A stretch of 64,000 nt of DNA from JADKAV01 sp037045455 (GTDB lineage: Bacteria; Actinomycetota; Actinomycetes; S36-B12; UBA10799), in NCBI GenBank assembly GCA_037045455.1, contig JBAOIN010000012.1, positions 186,001 to 250,000 on the forward strand. The letters are read 5' to 3'. The translations under genes were made by a program, and so were the position numbers. Below the pieces are notes generated by a model. The model made no database searches and was not told where the DNA came from. It saw nothing but the letters and a program-made list of their open reading frames with translations. Within the stretch, counting starts at the first letter, position 1. Each line of letters opens with the position of its first letter. Of this stretch, positions 28,626 to 38,550 are shown one piece after another.

Positions 28626-29411
28626 TCTGGAACTTCACGCAGCGGGACCTGAAGTCGAAGTTCCAGGGGCACCGTCGCTGGGCTGGGCGTGGTCACTGCT
28701 GCGTTCCGCTGGCCACGGTGCTGATCTACACGCGTCGTCTTCTCGCGTGGTGTCATCCGCGCTCAGCCCGCCGCATCTCGGCAACGGGCGAGCCGGGCCG
28801 CTACTGGCGTCTGGTTGCTTCGCTGGGCATGGTGGCCTGGGAACTTCCTGCTCAACGCGCGCGACGCAGTGGCATGCCCAGTCTGCTCGGGCACGGGCCC
28901 ACTGCTGCAGAAGATCTACATCCCGAGCTTTGTGCCGGTCGTGGCGAACACGGTGGCCATCGGGGTGCAGTCATTGATCGAACTCGGCATCCTGGCCGTC
29001 ATCCTCGCGGTCTTCGGCAACGTCGGATTGAGTTGGCTGCTCGTACCCTTCTGGGTGGTCCTGTTGCTGGTGTTCGCCGCCTCCTTCACCTATGCCCTGT
29101 CTGTGGCGAACGTCTTCTACCGCGACGTCGGGCAGCTCGTGGCCGTGGCTATGCAGATGATCTTCTTCCTCACGCCAATCATCTATCCGTTGACGATGAT
29201 CCCGGAACAGTGGAACGGGATTCCCGTGCGCAGTATCGTCTCGGCCAGCCCATTCGCCGAATTCGTCACCGCCGGGCGGACGCTGCTCTACGACCTACAG
29301 GTGCCGGACCTCAGGCAGATGATGGCGCTGGTGGCGTGGACCGCCGCGATGCTGCTCGTGGCCAGTCTGATCGCCAGACGCGGCGGCCAGGACGTCGGCG
29401 AGTTCATCTGA
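28604..29411 (+). CDS. ABC-2 type polysaccharide export permease (Wzm-like; frameshifted)
   Basis: Integral membrane half of an ABC exporter, about 270 residues. It begins MYKYRHLIWNFTQRDLKSKF (the amphipathic N-terminal helix of O-antigen exporters), then TVLIYT, and ends with well-preserved helices including VVANTVAIGVQSLIELGILA and FFLTPIIYPLTMIPEQW, a hallmark of the family. Frame changes lie near 28670, 28740, 28790 and 28840. Its ATPase partner is at 30960-32189, with a divergent glycosyltransferase gene between. An upstream ATG at 28558 is possible if one base is corrected. Confidence 0.83.
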
Positions 29412-29443
29412 CGCTGTTCTGAGCCAACGAACGAGTGGTTCAC

Positions 29444-30860
29444 TTACTGCAGGTAGGCGCGGATCCGCTGGCAGTCCGTCGCCAAAGCAGACAGGTCAAC
29501 GCCTGGGTTCGAGACGACAACCACGTCGTGGGTGGCGAGGCCAAACCGCGCGGCGAGGCTATCGGGCAGTTCCTGCGGCAAGCGCACGGGCACGCCGTCC
29601 CCGTGCGCCGTGAGGGTCGCCACCGGTTCGCCCGCCCGCTCGGCTGCGATCACGGCCCGCACTGCATCGCCAGCGCCTTCGAGGGCCACCGGCCCGTCCA
29701 GCGCGTTCATGACGTAGGGGGCCACCAGCGCGGCAGCGCGGTCCCATGGAGTCGATGCACACACTGGGCAGACCTCGTCAACGCCCCAGTGTGCAACGTC
29801 ATTGCGGCACACAGGACAACCGTGGGACGGCCCGTCGTAGCGGTGGTGGACGCGCACGGCTTCGCGGATCAGCCGGAACCCGGGCGCGCTGCTCATGCGC
29901 ACGGCCTGGTCGTGGCGGTAGACCGAAGCGATCCGAGGAACCGCCTCGATCCGGTGCCTCGACAGTAGGGACAACAGAAAGTCCCAGTCGGAACAGTGCC
30001 GCACGGACGGATTCCACCGGATGGAGGTGGCGCGGTGCGCGATCATGCCGGTGTCGATGAAGTTGTCCGAACGCAGCGCGTCGGGATCGAAGCGCCTAAA
30101 CAGCAGACCAGCCTGGGATGCGGTATCCGTGCGGACCTGGGCGCCGTAGACCACGTCCGGTCCATGCGGGTCACTGAACACCTCATGGACGGTCTGCAGC
30201 CAGGTCGGCCACATGAGATTGTCGTCGTCGAGGTAGGCGACGCAATCGTCGGTCAGGGAGTCCAGGGCCGTATTGCGGGCCACCGCATCGCCGGAGTAGG
30301 CCTGCGGGGTATGCAGCAGGCGCACGTCAGGCAGGTGCGGCCGGTGTCGCTCGACCACATCATCCACGGGTGCGCTGCCATCGTTGACGACAGCGACCCG
30401 CCGCGGAAGTCGTGTCTGTGCACGCAGGCTAAGCAGCGCCTCGCCCAGGCCGCCAGGGCGGTCGCAGGTCGGGATGATCACCGTGATCGCTGAAGGCTCG
30501 GCTGGTACCTGTGGACCCACCGGCGGCGGTGCCAGCTCGGCCAGCGAATTCAACAGCACCTCCTGCCCGGCGGCCAGAGCCGTCACCAGACTGTGGCCCT
30601 GTCGCCGGACCGGCTGGCCCGTAGATCTCGTGTACCAGGCTGAGCAACTCCCCGGACACCCGGGCGGATTCCTGAGTCAGTTGCTCGACGACTTCCTGGG
30701 TCTGCCGGAGGCTGTGCAAGGCCTCCTGCTGGCTGCCCAAGACCTCCTCGTGGCTGCGCCGCACCCGGTCCAGGGTCTGTGCCTGATCCTCCTGAGCGGT
30801 GTACAAGGGGGCGAGTTGCTCGTGCAGCAGACCGGCCAACTTCGTCCGCCACCCAGCCAT
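29444..30860 (-). CDS. Coiled-coil + GT2 glycosyltransferase with C-terminal zinc-ribbon-like Cys pairs (one frameshift)
   Basis: The N-terminal 90 residues (MAGWRTKLAGLLHEQLAPLY, then a heptad-rich region to ELLSLVHEIYG) form a coiled coil. The GT2 domain follows: ITVIIPTCDRPGGLGEALLS, VAVVNDGSAPVDD, YSGDAVARNTALD and AYLDDDNLMWPTWL (metal-binding DDD). Beyond it, CPVCRNDVAHWGVDEVCPVC is a four-Cys ribbon unusual in this family. The frame changes near 30600, joining the coiled coil to MTALAAGQEVLLNSLAEL. ATG at 30860 has GGGAG upstream. It sits inside the ABC exporter pair on the opposite strand. Confidence 0.78.
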
Positions 30861-30921
30861 CGGTTCTCCCGTCGTCACGTCCGGCACGCAGCGCCTCGAC
30901 TGCGGGCGGTTGCTCCAAGGG

Positions 30922-30937
30922 TAGACTTCCCCCGATG
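30922..30937 (+). promoter_or_regulatory. Candidate leaderless promoter before the exporter ATPase
   Basis: TAGACT (30922-30927), 7 nt, then ATG at 30935. This ATG opens a 12-codon reading frame (MQQATTVRRVRG, stop 30971-30973) that overlaps the ATPase start. Either it is a small leader peptide, or one missing base hides the true ATPase start. Confidence 0.4.
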
Positions 30938-30959
30938 CAGCAGGCTACGACGGTGAGGC

Positions 30960-32189
30960 GTGTCCGTGGGTGAGAACGCGATCGAACTCATCGACGTCTC
31001 GAAGCGGTTCCGGATCAAGACCCAGCGCCGGCAGACGCTCAAGGAGCGGGCTGTCCGGGGACCCGCGACTTCCCATCGCGATGGCTTCTGGGCGCTGCGG
31101 CACGCTTCGATCACGATTCCCAAGGGTTCGACCTTCGGTCTCGTAGGCCCTAACGGAGCGGGCAAGAGCACCGCATTGAAGGTCATGGCAGGCATCTACC
31201 GGCCCACCCAGGGAGCCGTCCATATCGACGGACGGCTGTCGGCGCTGCTGGAACTCGGCGCTGGTTTCCATCCTGAGCTTTCCGGCCGCGAGAACATCGC
31301 CCTGAACGCGTCGATTCTGGGTCTGTCACCTCTCGAGACAGACCAGGCGATGGAGGAGATCATCGACTTTGCGGATCTCGGTGACCACATCGACGCCCCT
31401 GTGAAGGTCTATTCCAGCGGGATGTACGTGCGCCTCGGATTCGCCATCGCCGTGGCCGTCCGGCCCGAGATCCTGGTCATCGACGAGGTGATCGCGGTCG
31501 GCGACGAAAGGTTCCAGCGCAAGTGCTTCGATCACCTGCACGAGTTGCGGTCGGCAGGGTCAACGGTGGTGATCGTGTCGCACAGCATGGCCGTGATCGA
31601 GGACATGTGCGATCAGGCGGTGTGGATCGACGGCGGTCAGGTGCAGCTCGAGGGCAGTGGGCGAGAGGTGGTGCGGGCCTATCTGGACTCAGTCAACCTC
31701 GGTGACTCGGTCCGCGACGAGAGCACCGGGCTCGTTCACCGCGGTACCGGCGAGGCTCTGGTGAACGACCTTGTGGTGCACACCGATGACGGCGGACCCG
31801 TGATCACGGGAAGACCGCTGACGTTCGAGATGACGTACGAGTGCCGGGAGGAACTGCACGAGGCGATCTTCGCCGTCAACATCGTGCACGAATCAGGGGT
31901 TCGGGTGGCGTGCCCCAGCACCCACGTGCGAGGCATGCTGGAGGTTCCGGTAGGACCGGGGGAGGTTCGGTTGCGCATTCCGTCCTGCCCGCTACAGCCG
32001 GGCCGGTATCGGCTGTCGGCCACGATTGTCGACAGTTCGCGCTTCGTCGACGACGTGGCCGAGCAGTTCGACCTCGTGGTCCGTCCTTCGGGTGGCTTGG
32101 AGGCGGGTCTGGTTCAGATCAGCGGGGAGTGGTCGGTCTCTGGGACGTGGCGCTCGCTGGAGTCCGAGGCCGCCGGCCCCCTGGGCTAG
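30960..32189 (+). CDS. ABC transporter ATPase for polysaccharide export, with C-terminal carbohydrate-binding domain (Wzt-like)
   Basis: ATPase half of the Wzm/Wzt exporter; 409 residues from GTG at 30960. Walker A GPNGAGKST, Q-loop region SALLELGAGFHPELSGRENI, family-variant signature YSSGMYVRLGFAIA, Walker B ILVIDEVIAVGD and the switch SHSM are visible in the first 240 residues. The last 150 residues (from HRGTGEALVNDLVVHTDDGG) match the beta-sandwich that in Wzt of E. coli O8/O9a recognises the capped glycan end. That domain implies export of a chain finished on the inside. Intact. The start could lie at 30935 if one base is missing. Confidence 0.9.
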   Translation: MSVGENAIELIDVSKRFRIKTQRRQTLKERAVRGPATSHRDGFWALRHASITIPKGSTFGLVGPNGAGKSTALKVMAGIYRPTQGAVHIDGRLSALLELGAGFHPELSGRENIALNASILGLSPLETDQAMEEIIDFADLGDHIDAPVKVYSSGMYVRLGFAIAVAVRPEILVIDEVIAVGDERFQRKCFDHLHELRSAGSTVVIVSHSMAVIEDMCDQAVWIDGGQVQLEGSGREVVRAYLDSVNLGDSVRDESTGLVHRGTGEALVNDLVVHTDDGGPVITGRPLTFEMTYECREELHEAIFAVNIVHESGVRVACPSTHVRGMLEVPVGPGEVRLRIPSCPLQPGRYRLSATIVDSSRFVDDVAEQFDLVVRPSGGLEAGLVQISGEWSVSGTWRSLESEAAGPLG

Positions 32190-32364
32190 GAAATTCGGCG
32201 CGGTTGTTGGAGTTGGGCGCCGTGGTGAGCGATGGACGGGCGCTTACGTCGGTCTATCAACCGCGTCGTTGTCTCTCAAACGAACCAGGTCTCCGGTGGT
32301 CACGCTTAGGGAAGTACTGATTAACGCTGTGTCCTGCGCTCAGGCACGTTGCAGCCGGGCATGG

Positions 32365-33579
32365 TCAATCAGTGGTTCCTTGGCACAGGGACAGATACAA
32401 GTCCTCGAGGTCGGCAGCCTGTTCAGCGAACGTCGGGATAGGTCGTAGCGGCTCGGCGCGACCAGGTAATCGCCAGGCGATTGCAGCACTGCCTCTATCG
32501 CGCGCTGCAAGGAGGCCGAGTCACCATCCAGGGGGATGAGGGTGGAGTTCACCCCGTCCTGCAGTTCCTCCACTGTTCCCGCCGCCCTCGGTGGCGATCA
32601 CCCACACCCCACGCAGCAGGGCCTCGCGCACAGTCAAGCCGTAGCTCTCACGCCACTGGGAGGGGAACAGGAGCACGTCGATGCTGTCGAAGAAGGAGTC
32701 GATATCCCGGTAGTCGTAGCCCGGGATGATCTGAATCAGCCCCGCTGTACTGCCAGTCCTGCGCGGACATCGTCTGGTGTCCGAGTTTCATGCCGGCATC
32801 GACGAGCCGGAGCACGTAATCCGACCGGGAGATGCCTCGCAGAGCTGCGCGAAGTTGCGGCGCGCCTTTGATGGGATTGTCGCCACCGACGTATCCGAAT
32901 CGCACCGGACCCGAGTGCGGTGTCCGCGAGTGGCCCGCCGCCGGATGCAGCACACCGTTGCGATTGACCTGCAGCACATCGTCGTGCACGCCGCTGCCAC
33001 GCATGACTTCGGCCCAGTAGGCGCTGGGAGTGAGGACCTTGCTGCAGGCGTTGAGGATCGTGCGGGAAAGCTCCTGCCGGCGCTCGTGTGAGGCGGGATC
33101 GGGTACGCAGGTCGCGCACACGCGGGGATCGATACCCACCTGTCCGCACCACTTGCCGGTCGAGCGCACCATGAACTGCCGTTCGCAGAACCACCAGGCG
33201 TCATGCAGCGTGACGACCGTCGGGACGCGGGCGAGGCTGCGCTGCACCATCTCCACACCCAGGGCCTGCATGGCGTGGAAGTGCACGACATCGGGGCGGA
33301 CACTGTCCAGGATCTGGTCGAACCGATCGGCGAGCCCGGGGCTGGCTGTATTCCTCCGACGGACTGGCGGGAAGGGGTCGGCCCATTGCCAGCACCGGAG
33401 TCACGGCGTCCTGGTACCGGTGCAGTCCGGCGATAGGCAGCGAGCCGTCGGTCGTACCGGTGACCACATACGATCTCGTGCCCGCGCGCCGCCAATTGCC
33501 GGGGCACCTCTTCCGCGACGATCGTGGCACCGCCGAAGGATTCCGGCGCGTAGTGCACGTTGACAGTGAGAATCCTCAT
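32365..33579 (-). CDS. GT4-family glycosyltransferase, block B (several frameshifts)
   Basis: Paralogue of the gene at 20253-21722. It starts MRILTVNVHYAPESFGGATI and keeps VVTLHDAWWFCERQFMVRS, the Cys cluster CGQVGIDPRVCATC, FGYVGGDNPIKGAPQLRAAL and DGVNSTLIPLDGDSASLQRA. Corrected for a frame change near 32450 it ends EQAADLEDLYLSLCQGTTD with TGA at 32365-32367. Other changes lie near 33350, 33430, 33300, 32740 and 32590. ATG at 33579 overlaps the preceding stop (ATGA). The gene is probably functional but heavily damaged by indels in this sequence. Confidence 0.78.
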
Positions 33580-34848
33580 GCGGTCTCCTGCGCGCGATCC
33601 GGCGAGAGGCTGGCCACCAGTTCGGCCATCTGCTGGGCGGGACGGTTCGGCAACTCCCACTGCCGGACGTGGTCCCGAGCGGCGGCAGCCAACTGGACGC
33701 CGCAGTGCGGGATCCGCCGACAGCCGGGTGAGGGCATTCAGCCAGTCCGCTTCGGTGTCGGCGATCAGGCCCGTGCGCTCGTGATCGATGTAGCTGGAGT
33801 ACACGGTGGGGGAGGCGATCACGGGCACGCCGACGAGCGCCGCCTCCAGGTACTTGACCTGCGACTTGAACAAGTTGAAGAAATCCGGGGTGAGGGGGGC
33901 CAATGCGATCGCGGCGCCGTGCAGCTGGCACAGGCACTCCCCCGTAGGCCAGAGTTTCTGCCACCCGGGTGATGCGGTCAGCGTGGCGTTGAAGGACGTC
34001 TGGGATCCGCACCGGTCCGATAATTGTCAGCCGGCCGGCAGGCGTCGCGTCCAACCAGCGGGCCACGGCCGGTGCGGCCAAGGCGAAGTCCTGATCATGC
34101 GCGCGGGACCCGGAACCGTAGACGACCTCGCAGGCCTGGGGATGTGCGGGAGATCTGCGGTTCCACCCGCAGACCCTCGGCGATCTCCATCATCGTGGCA
34201 TCGATACCGTTCTCGACGACGCAACTCCGGCGGCCGTTTGCACGTGCCATGTCCTGGCTCAGTGGTGCCGTGGAGGCGAGGTTGTACTCGCCGCCCAGCA
34301 GCGCGGACATGTAGCCGATCCGAGCCTCTGATCACAGCCGAGCGCAGACCCTTGGGCAGAGTGTCCAGGTTCGGGTTGGCCGCTGTCACATCTCGGCGAT
34401 ACACCAGGTCGTCCACCTCGTAGACCACGGGAATCCGCAGCCGCCGGGCCTCTTCGAGCACCCGGTCGAGCGCGGGTCCACCGGGCAGCCGGTACACAAT
34501 CACCATGCTGGCCAGCTGCATCCGCGTCAGCACCTCGCCGAGGTCGTCGAGACCGACATCGTCGAACGGGATGCCCAGGTGTGCGCAGGTCTCCCGCTTT
34601 TGCTGCACGCGGTAGTGGTAGCACTGGGGAAGGCTGCGCTCGGCCACGCACAGGACGTGCTGATGCCACGTGGGCCGTTGCGGGAGCGGACCGTGCGGCA
34701 GGGTCGGGGCGGCCGCCGCCGCCGCCCGCTGCTTGCGCCGCCATGCCCGGGTCCGTCGCATGACGCCCGACAGTCCCTCGACGGCGTAGACCTCCTTCGC
34801 CTTGCGGGCGCCGAAACGGGCCGTGTTCATCGCCTTGTCCAGGGCCAC
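33576..34848 (-). CDS. Glycosyltransferase family 1/4-like protein, block B (several frameshifts)
   Basis: Paralogue of the gene at 21719-22978, with the same plan: basic N-terminus, then VLCVAERSLPQCYHYRVQQK, VYEVDDLVYRRDVTAANPNL, SCVVENGIDATMMEIAEGL and LAPLTPDFFNLFKSQVKYLE, ending LVASLSPDRAQETA. GTG at 34848 has GGAGGG upstream. Frame changes lie near 34320, 34150, 34085, 33950 and 33710. The start and stop both overlap or nearly touch the neighbours, as in block A. Confidence 0.78.
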
Positions 34849-34858
34849 GCCACCCTCC

Positions 34859-35682
34859 TCACACCCATTCGAGTACATCCTGTCCCCACCGCTGCCGGAT
34901 CACATCCGCCACATCGTGCGCGTCGGACACTTCTGGTGGTGGTCGCAGGACCAGCTCCCGCTTGACGAACGGGAAGCCGTGCATGATCAGCCGCCGCCAG
35001 CCAGCACTGGTCGGGTTCTGGCCCAGAGAGGTGGCCCAATTCCACGGAAAATGCGCCGCCAGGACGTATCCCTCTGCGAGCGCGAGCCGGCTCAACCCGA
35101 TCTCGTAGCGCAGTATGAGATCGCGCTTGGACGACTCGACGCGGATGCCACGCCAGAAGCGCCGGAGCGCAGGCTCAGTGAGCACACCGTCCTTGTACCC
35201 CACCATGTGGCTCTGTACGTGGGCGGCGTCTTGGGTCGTTCCGGTGATCCCCCAGATGTCGGTCGGACACGCGTCGAAAGCGTCGAGAACGGGGCGGATG
35301 CTCGCGAACGGGCCGAGCAGGCTGTCGTTGGCCAGAATCACCCGGGATGCCTCCCGGGTAGCTGGAAACTGGGCAAGAAAACTTGCCCAGGAGCCGAAGT
35401 CGTACCCGACGTTGGGGCGCCGGTACACGGCGATGCCATCGACAAGATCCCGATCCGAGAATTGCAGGGCTCATCGCAGGTCGCGGCACTGACGAAGGCG
35501 GTCGCGTATCCGGCGTCGAGGAACTCGCGCAGCAGTGTCTGCGCGGAGCGGCTCACTGCCGGGCGGTCACTCCAGTGCACGACGACGGCCACTGATCCGC
35601 TGTCGCTGCGTATGGGCCGGCCTTGCTCGAGCTGCAGCTGACCGGCCGCATCCACCACGAGCGGACGCCGGGAGGGCCTCAT
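34859..35682 (-). CDS. Rhamnan synthesis F (RgpF)-family protein (one frameshift)
   Basis: About 274 residues. VAVVVHWSDRPAVSRSAQTL at the N-terminus, then the RgpF signature RRPNVGYDFGSWASFLAQF, ILANDSLLGPF and GITGTTQDAAHVQSHMVGYK. RgpF proteins are glycosyltransferases of rhamnan-containing wall polysaccharides; with dTDP-rhamnose made in this locus, a rhamnosyltransferase role fits. The frame changes near 35455, where SRIG should run into VYRRPNVGYD. ATG at 35682 overlaps the upstream stop (ATGA). One of three genes that separate the two halves of block B. Confidence 0.83.
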
Positions 35683-36410
35683 GGGCCGCTCATCCGGCGC
35701 AGGAAGCGGGTGTAGCGCCACGAGCGGCTGCTGCGGACCCCACGGAGTTCCTCCCGTGCCTGGCGCATCTGATCGTGGGCGCGGGCAATCTCGGCGTCTG
35801 CCTGTTCAGCGGCATCCTGGGCCTGTGCCTGACACGCCTGCGCCCAGCGCAGGGCACTGCCCATCGCGTTCAAGCCCCAGGGATTGGGGCGGCGATGAGC
35901 GAAGGCATCCACTGCGCGCTTGACCCGCGCGACCACGTCCTCGACCTGCTCGGGCCGCACGAGCAGGTGCGGTGAAGCAGATTCGTGGGGAGGTGCAACG
36001 ACAACGTCGGACCCGATGACATCCACCCGCACACGGTGCCCTGTGGGCGCCGCGATGGGCGCGCGCGCCAAGACCACGTCGGCCTCGACTCGTGGCAGTG
36101 TGTCGCCGACAACCAGCACGTCGGCGCGTTCGGGCCAGGTAACCGCGGTGTCCACCTGCAGGAGGTTGAGATCTGCGATCGACTGCACGCGCAGTTCGTC
36201 TTGGGTGACCACAGTCACCTCGGCATCCAGCGCTGCGGCGAGCAGTCCCAGAGTCAGATCGTCCGCTTCATTTTGAACGAAGCGGACGCCGGGGCCTGCC
36301 AGTGCTACCGCGAGCAGGGCGGAGGGGGCATTGCGCTCCCAGACCGAGGAGGCGTTGCTGGCAACGGGGAGCACGACGGGCAGGTCAACGTCGAAGATGC
36401 TCAGATCCAC
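35679..36410 (-). CDS. Hypothetical protein with C-terminal coiled coil, glycan-locus type
   Basis: Intact 243-residue protein. The first 150 residues alternate strands and helices (VRFVQNEADDLTLGLLAAAL, ADVLVVGDTLPRVEADVVLA) in a Rossmann-like pattern without a clear catalytic motif. The C-terminus is an Ala/Gln/Glu-rich coiled coil ending SSRSWRYTRFLRRM, a segment often found at the ends of GT2-type glycosyltransferases in polysaccharide clusters. GTG start with GGGAGAGG upstream. It may be a glycosyltransferase accessory or a degenerate transferase; function unknown. Confidence 0.65.
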   Translation of the reverse strand: MDLSIFDVDLPVVLPVASNASSVWERNAPSALLAVALAGPGVRFVQNEADDLTLGLLAAALDAEVTVVTQDELRVQSIADLNLLQVDTAVTWPERADVLVVGDTLPRVEADVVLARAPIAAPTGHRVRVDVIGSDVVVAPPHESASPHLLVRPEQVEDVVARVKRAVDAFAHRRPNPWGLNAMGSALRWAQACQAQAQDAAEQADAEIARAHDQMRQAREELRGVRSSRSWRYTRFLRRMSGP

Positions 36411-36458
36411 TACCCTCTCCCAGTCGGCAGAAACGGACCCGCAAGGTCCCTTTCCATT

Positions 36459-37451
36459 CTAAGAGCCGGGAAATGCGCGACTGCCGCCGCGCCAGGCGCG
36501 CACCCGTCCTCGCATTCCATGGGCTCGCTCCATGAGGCGGCGTTTGGCCAGGATGAACCGCAATTCACGGGGGCCCAACTGCAGTTGGCGGGATGGTGAT
36601 GCTGGCCCGGGCCCAAGTCCTGCCCCCTTGCGAGCCGCGGCCACGGAACCACTTATGACCTCCCGACGCCGGTCCGGGCCCGTGTCGGGTAGCTTCTCCA
36701 GAACCACCCGGAACTCCAGGGTATTGACCGGCGTGGACTGGAAGGCGCGGATGGTGAAGGGCATGAGTCCCAGCCCGCCCAGTTTCTCGACGATGGCCAG
36801 GAATGAGGCCGGGGTGTAGACACCGCAGTGGGTGTCGATGTACTCGCCTGCTTCGCTGCGCCGACAGAATTCCATGGCGAGTTCATCCGGATCGGCATCG
36901 TCGCGCACTCGCTCGACGTGGTCTTCGGCCCCCGCCCACAGGGCTCTTGTGTCGACGGTGATCATGCGGCTGTAGAAGTCGTATATCTGCCGGAATGACG
37001 GCTTGCTGGCGCTGGTCAGGTACCCGTCGATGAGGTCAGCCACTCCCGTAAGGTCACGATTGACGTCGAAGCAGAAGCGTTTGTCCGGGATGACCAGCGA
37101 GAGCACACCGCCGACCGGCAACACCGCGGCCACCTGTTCCAGCCATCCAACGGGATTCGCCAGATGCTCGAAGACGTGCGAGGCGTAGACGAAATCGACC
37201 GGGGTGATTTCCTTGACCACCTCGGCAAGCACGCGGTCGTCGGCGCCCCACACGTAGTCGACGTCCACCAGCGAGTCCAGCTTGTCCTGCAGGTGGGAGT
37301 CGTTGGCGTATTTGCGCCGTAGGGATGCGGTGTCGGTGTGATCCACGAAGAAGACGTTGGGCGATTGCGGATCGAAGCGCGGATTGTGCAGCGCCCCGAT
37401 CTCCAGCCCTTTGTGAACGCGCGGATCGATGCCGTCATGCCAGGTGGCCAT
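36459..37451 (-). CDS. Class I SAM-dependent methyltransferase
   Basis: About 330 residues. KGLEIGALHNPRFDP is the SAM-binding loop; VDFVYASHVFEHLANPVGWL and GGVLSLVIPDKRFCFDV are motifs II-III of Methyltransf_11-like enzymes that methylate sugars in glycan clusters. Start is uncertain: ATG at 37451 fits the conserved domain best, while the frame is open to GTG 37538, just 12 bp from the dehydrogenase stop. Intact. Second of three genes inserted in block B. Confidence 0.8.
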   Translation of the reverse strand: MATWHDGIDPRVHKGLEIGALHNPRFDPQSPNVFFVDHTDTASLRRKYANDSHLQDKLDSLVDVDYVWGADDRVLAEVVKEITPVDFVYASHVFEHLANPVGWLEQVAAVLPVGGVLSLVIPDKRFCFDVNRDLTGVADLIDGYLTSASKPSFRQIYDFYSRMITVDTRALWAGAEDHVERVRDDADPDELAMEFCRRSEAGEYIDTHCGVYTPASFLAIVEKLGGLGLMPFTIRAFQSTPVNTLEFRVVLEKLPDTGPDRRREVISGSVAAARKGAGLGPGPASPSRQLQLGPRELRFILAKRRLMERAHGMRGRVRAWRGGSRAFPGS

Positions 37452-37550
37452 GGGCCAGGCTAGCCCGAGATCATCAGCTCGCGCGGCAGGCGGGCAATCG
37501 GGTGGCGATAGCGCGCCGTGCATGGGCCGCCCGCGCACGAGCAGCTGCGC

Positions 37551-38549
37551 TCAGGCCAGCGAGATGTCCTCACATGGAACAGTCTGGCCGGACTCGGCGG
37601 ACGCGAGGACTGTCTGTGCCACAGCCACTGTGCGCGCGCCCTCCGCGAACGTGATGATGTCATGCCCGACCCCGAGGACGGCGTCCCGGAACCGCTCATG
37701 TTCCATCGCCAGCGGCTCGGTTTTGGCGTACGCGTAGCGGATCATGTTGCCCTCGGTGACCCCTCGGAAGCTCTCCAGGACGGGCCAGCCGAGCGGGACG
37801 ACCCCGTTCTCGAAGAACGTAAGGTCGGCGGTCAGTGTGTCCGCCACCAGAGCTCCCCGTTCACCAGTGATGATCGTGACTCGCTCTTTCATGGGGGATA
37901 GCCAGTTGACGAGGTGATTAGTGACAGTGCCGGTGTCCAGCAGGCCCGTTATGGCCACGAGGTCCTCATGCTGACGACCGCTGCGATGTGCCGTCCGGGC
38001 CGACAGTGCCGTGTACCGGCCACGGGTCACCCAGGCCGTGAGATCGATGTCATGGGTCGCCAGATCGAGGATGACCCCCACGTCGCCGATCCTGGCTGGG
38101 AAGGGACCTTGGCGACGCGTGACCACTTGGTAGATCTCGCCCAGCTGCCCGTTCTCGACGCGGTCTCGAGCCTGTTGCAGGGCAGGGTTGTACCGCTCGA
38201 TGTGTCCGACCGCGCCGACGAGGCCACGCTGCTGGAAGGCGGCGTGCAGTGTTGCCGCCTCCGTCGCATCCAGGGTGAGCGGCTTCTCGATGAGCGCGTG
38301 AATGCCCGCCTGCGCAAGCTGCAGTCCAAGTGGCAGGTGGGTCACGGTGGGCGTTGCGATCACGCAGTAGTCGGGGCGCTGCTCCAACAACTCCTCGACG
38401 GTGGGATAGACGGGCCGACCCTGGGTTCGTGGGTTGGGGCCGGGCGCGGGATCGGCGATCCCGACGAAGTCGACCCCGGGCAGGCCAGCCAGCACGCGTG
38501 CGTGGTTGACCCCCATCGAGCCCAGGCCGATCAGACCGGCGCGCAGCAT
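37551..38549 (-). CDS. Gfo/Idh/MocA-family nucleotide-sugar dehydrogenase, copy B
   Basis: Intact 332-residue WbpB/WlbA-like dehydrogenase. MLRAGLIGLGSMGVNHARVL (NAD site), IEKPLTLDATEA (catalytic Lys), VGHIERYNPALQQARDRVEN, GPFPARIGDVGVILDLATHD and IDLTAWV. It differs from copy A at 6 of 70 residues between NHLVNWLSPMKERV and RYAY..EPL, while many synonymous positions have changed. The start lies one base after the aminotransferase stop. The family reaction is oxidation of UDP-GlcNAc-uronic acid at C3; the exact substrate here is inferred. Confidence 0.88.
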   Translation of the reverse strand: MLRAGLIGLGSMGVNHARVLAGLPGVDFVGIADPAPGPNPRTQGRPVYPTVEELLEQRPDYCVIATPTVTHLPLGLQLAQAGIHALIEKPLTLDATEAATLHAAFQQRGLVGAVGHIERYNPALQQARDRVENGQLGEIYQVVTRRQGPFPARIGDVGVILDLATHDIDLTAWVTRGRYTALSARTAHRSGRQHEDLVAITGLLDTGTVTNHLVNWLSPMKERVTIITGERGALVADTLTADLTFFENGVVPLGWPVLESFRGVTEGNMIRYAYAKTEPLAMEHERFRDAVLGVGHDIITFAEGARTVAVAQTVLASAESGQTVPCEDISLA

Positions 38550-38550
38550 C

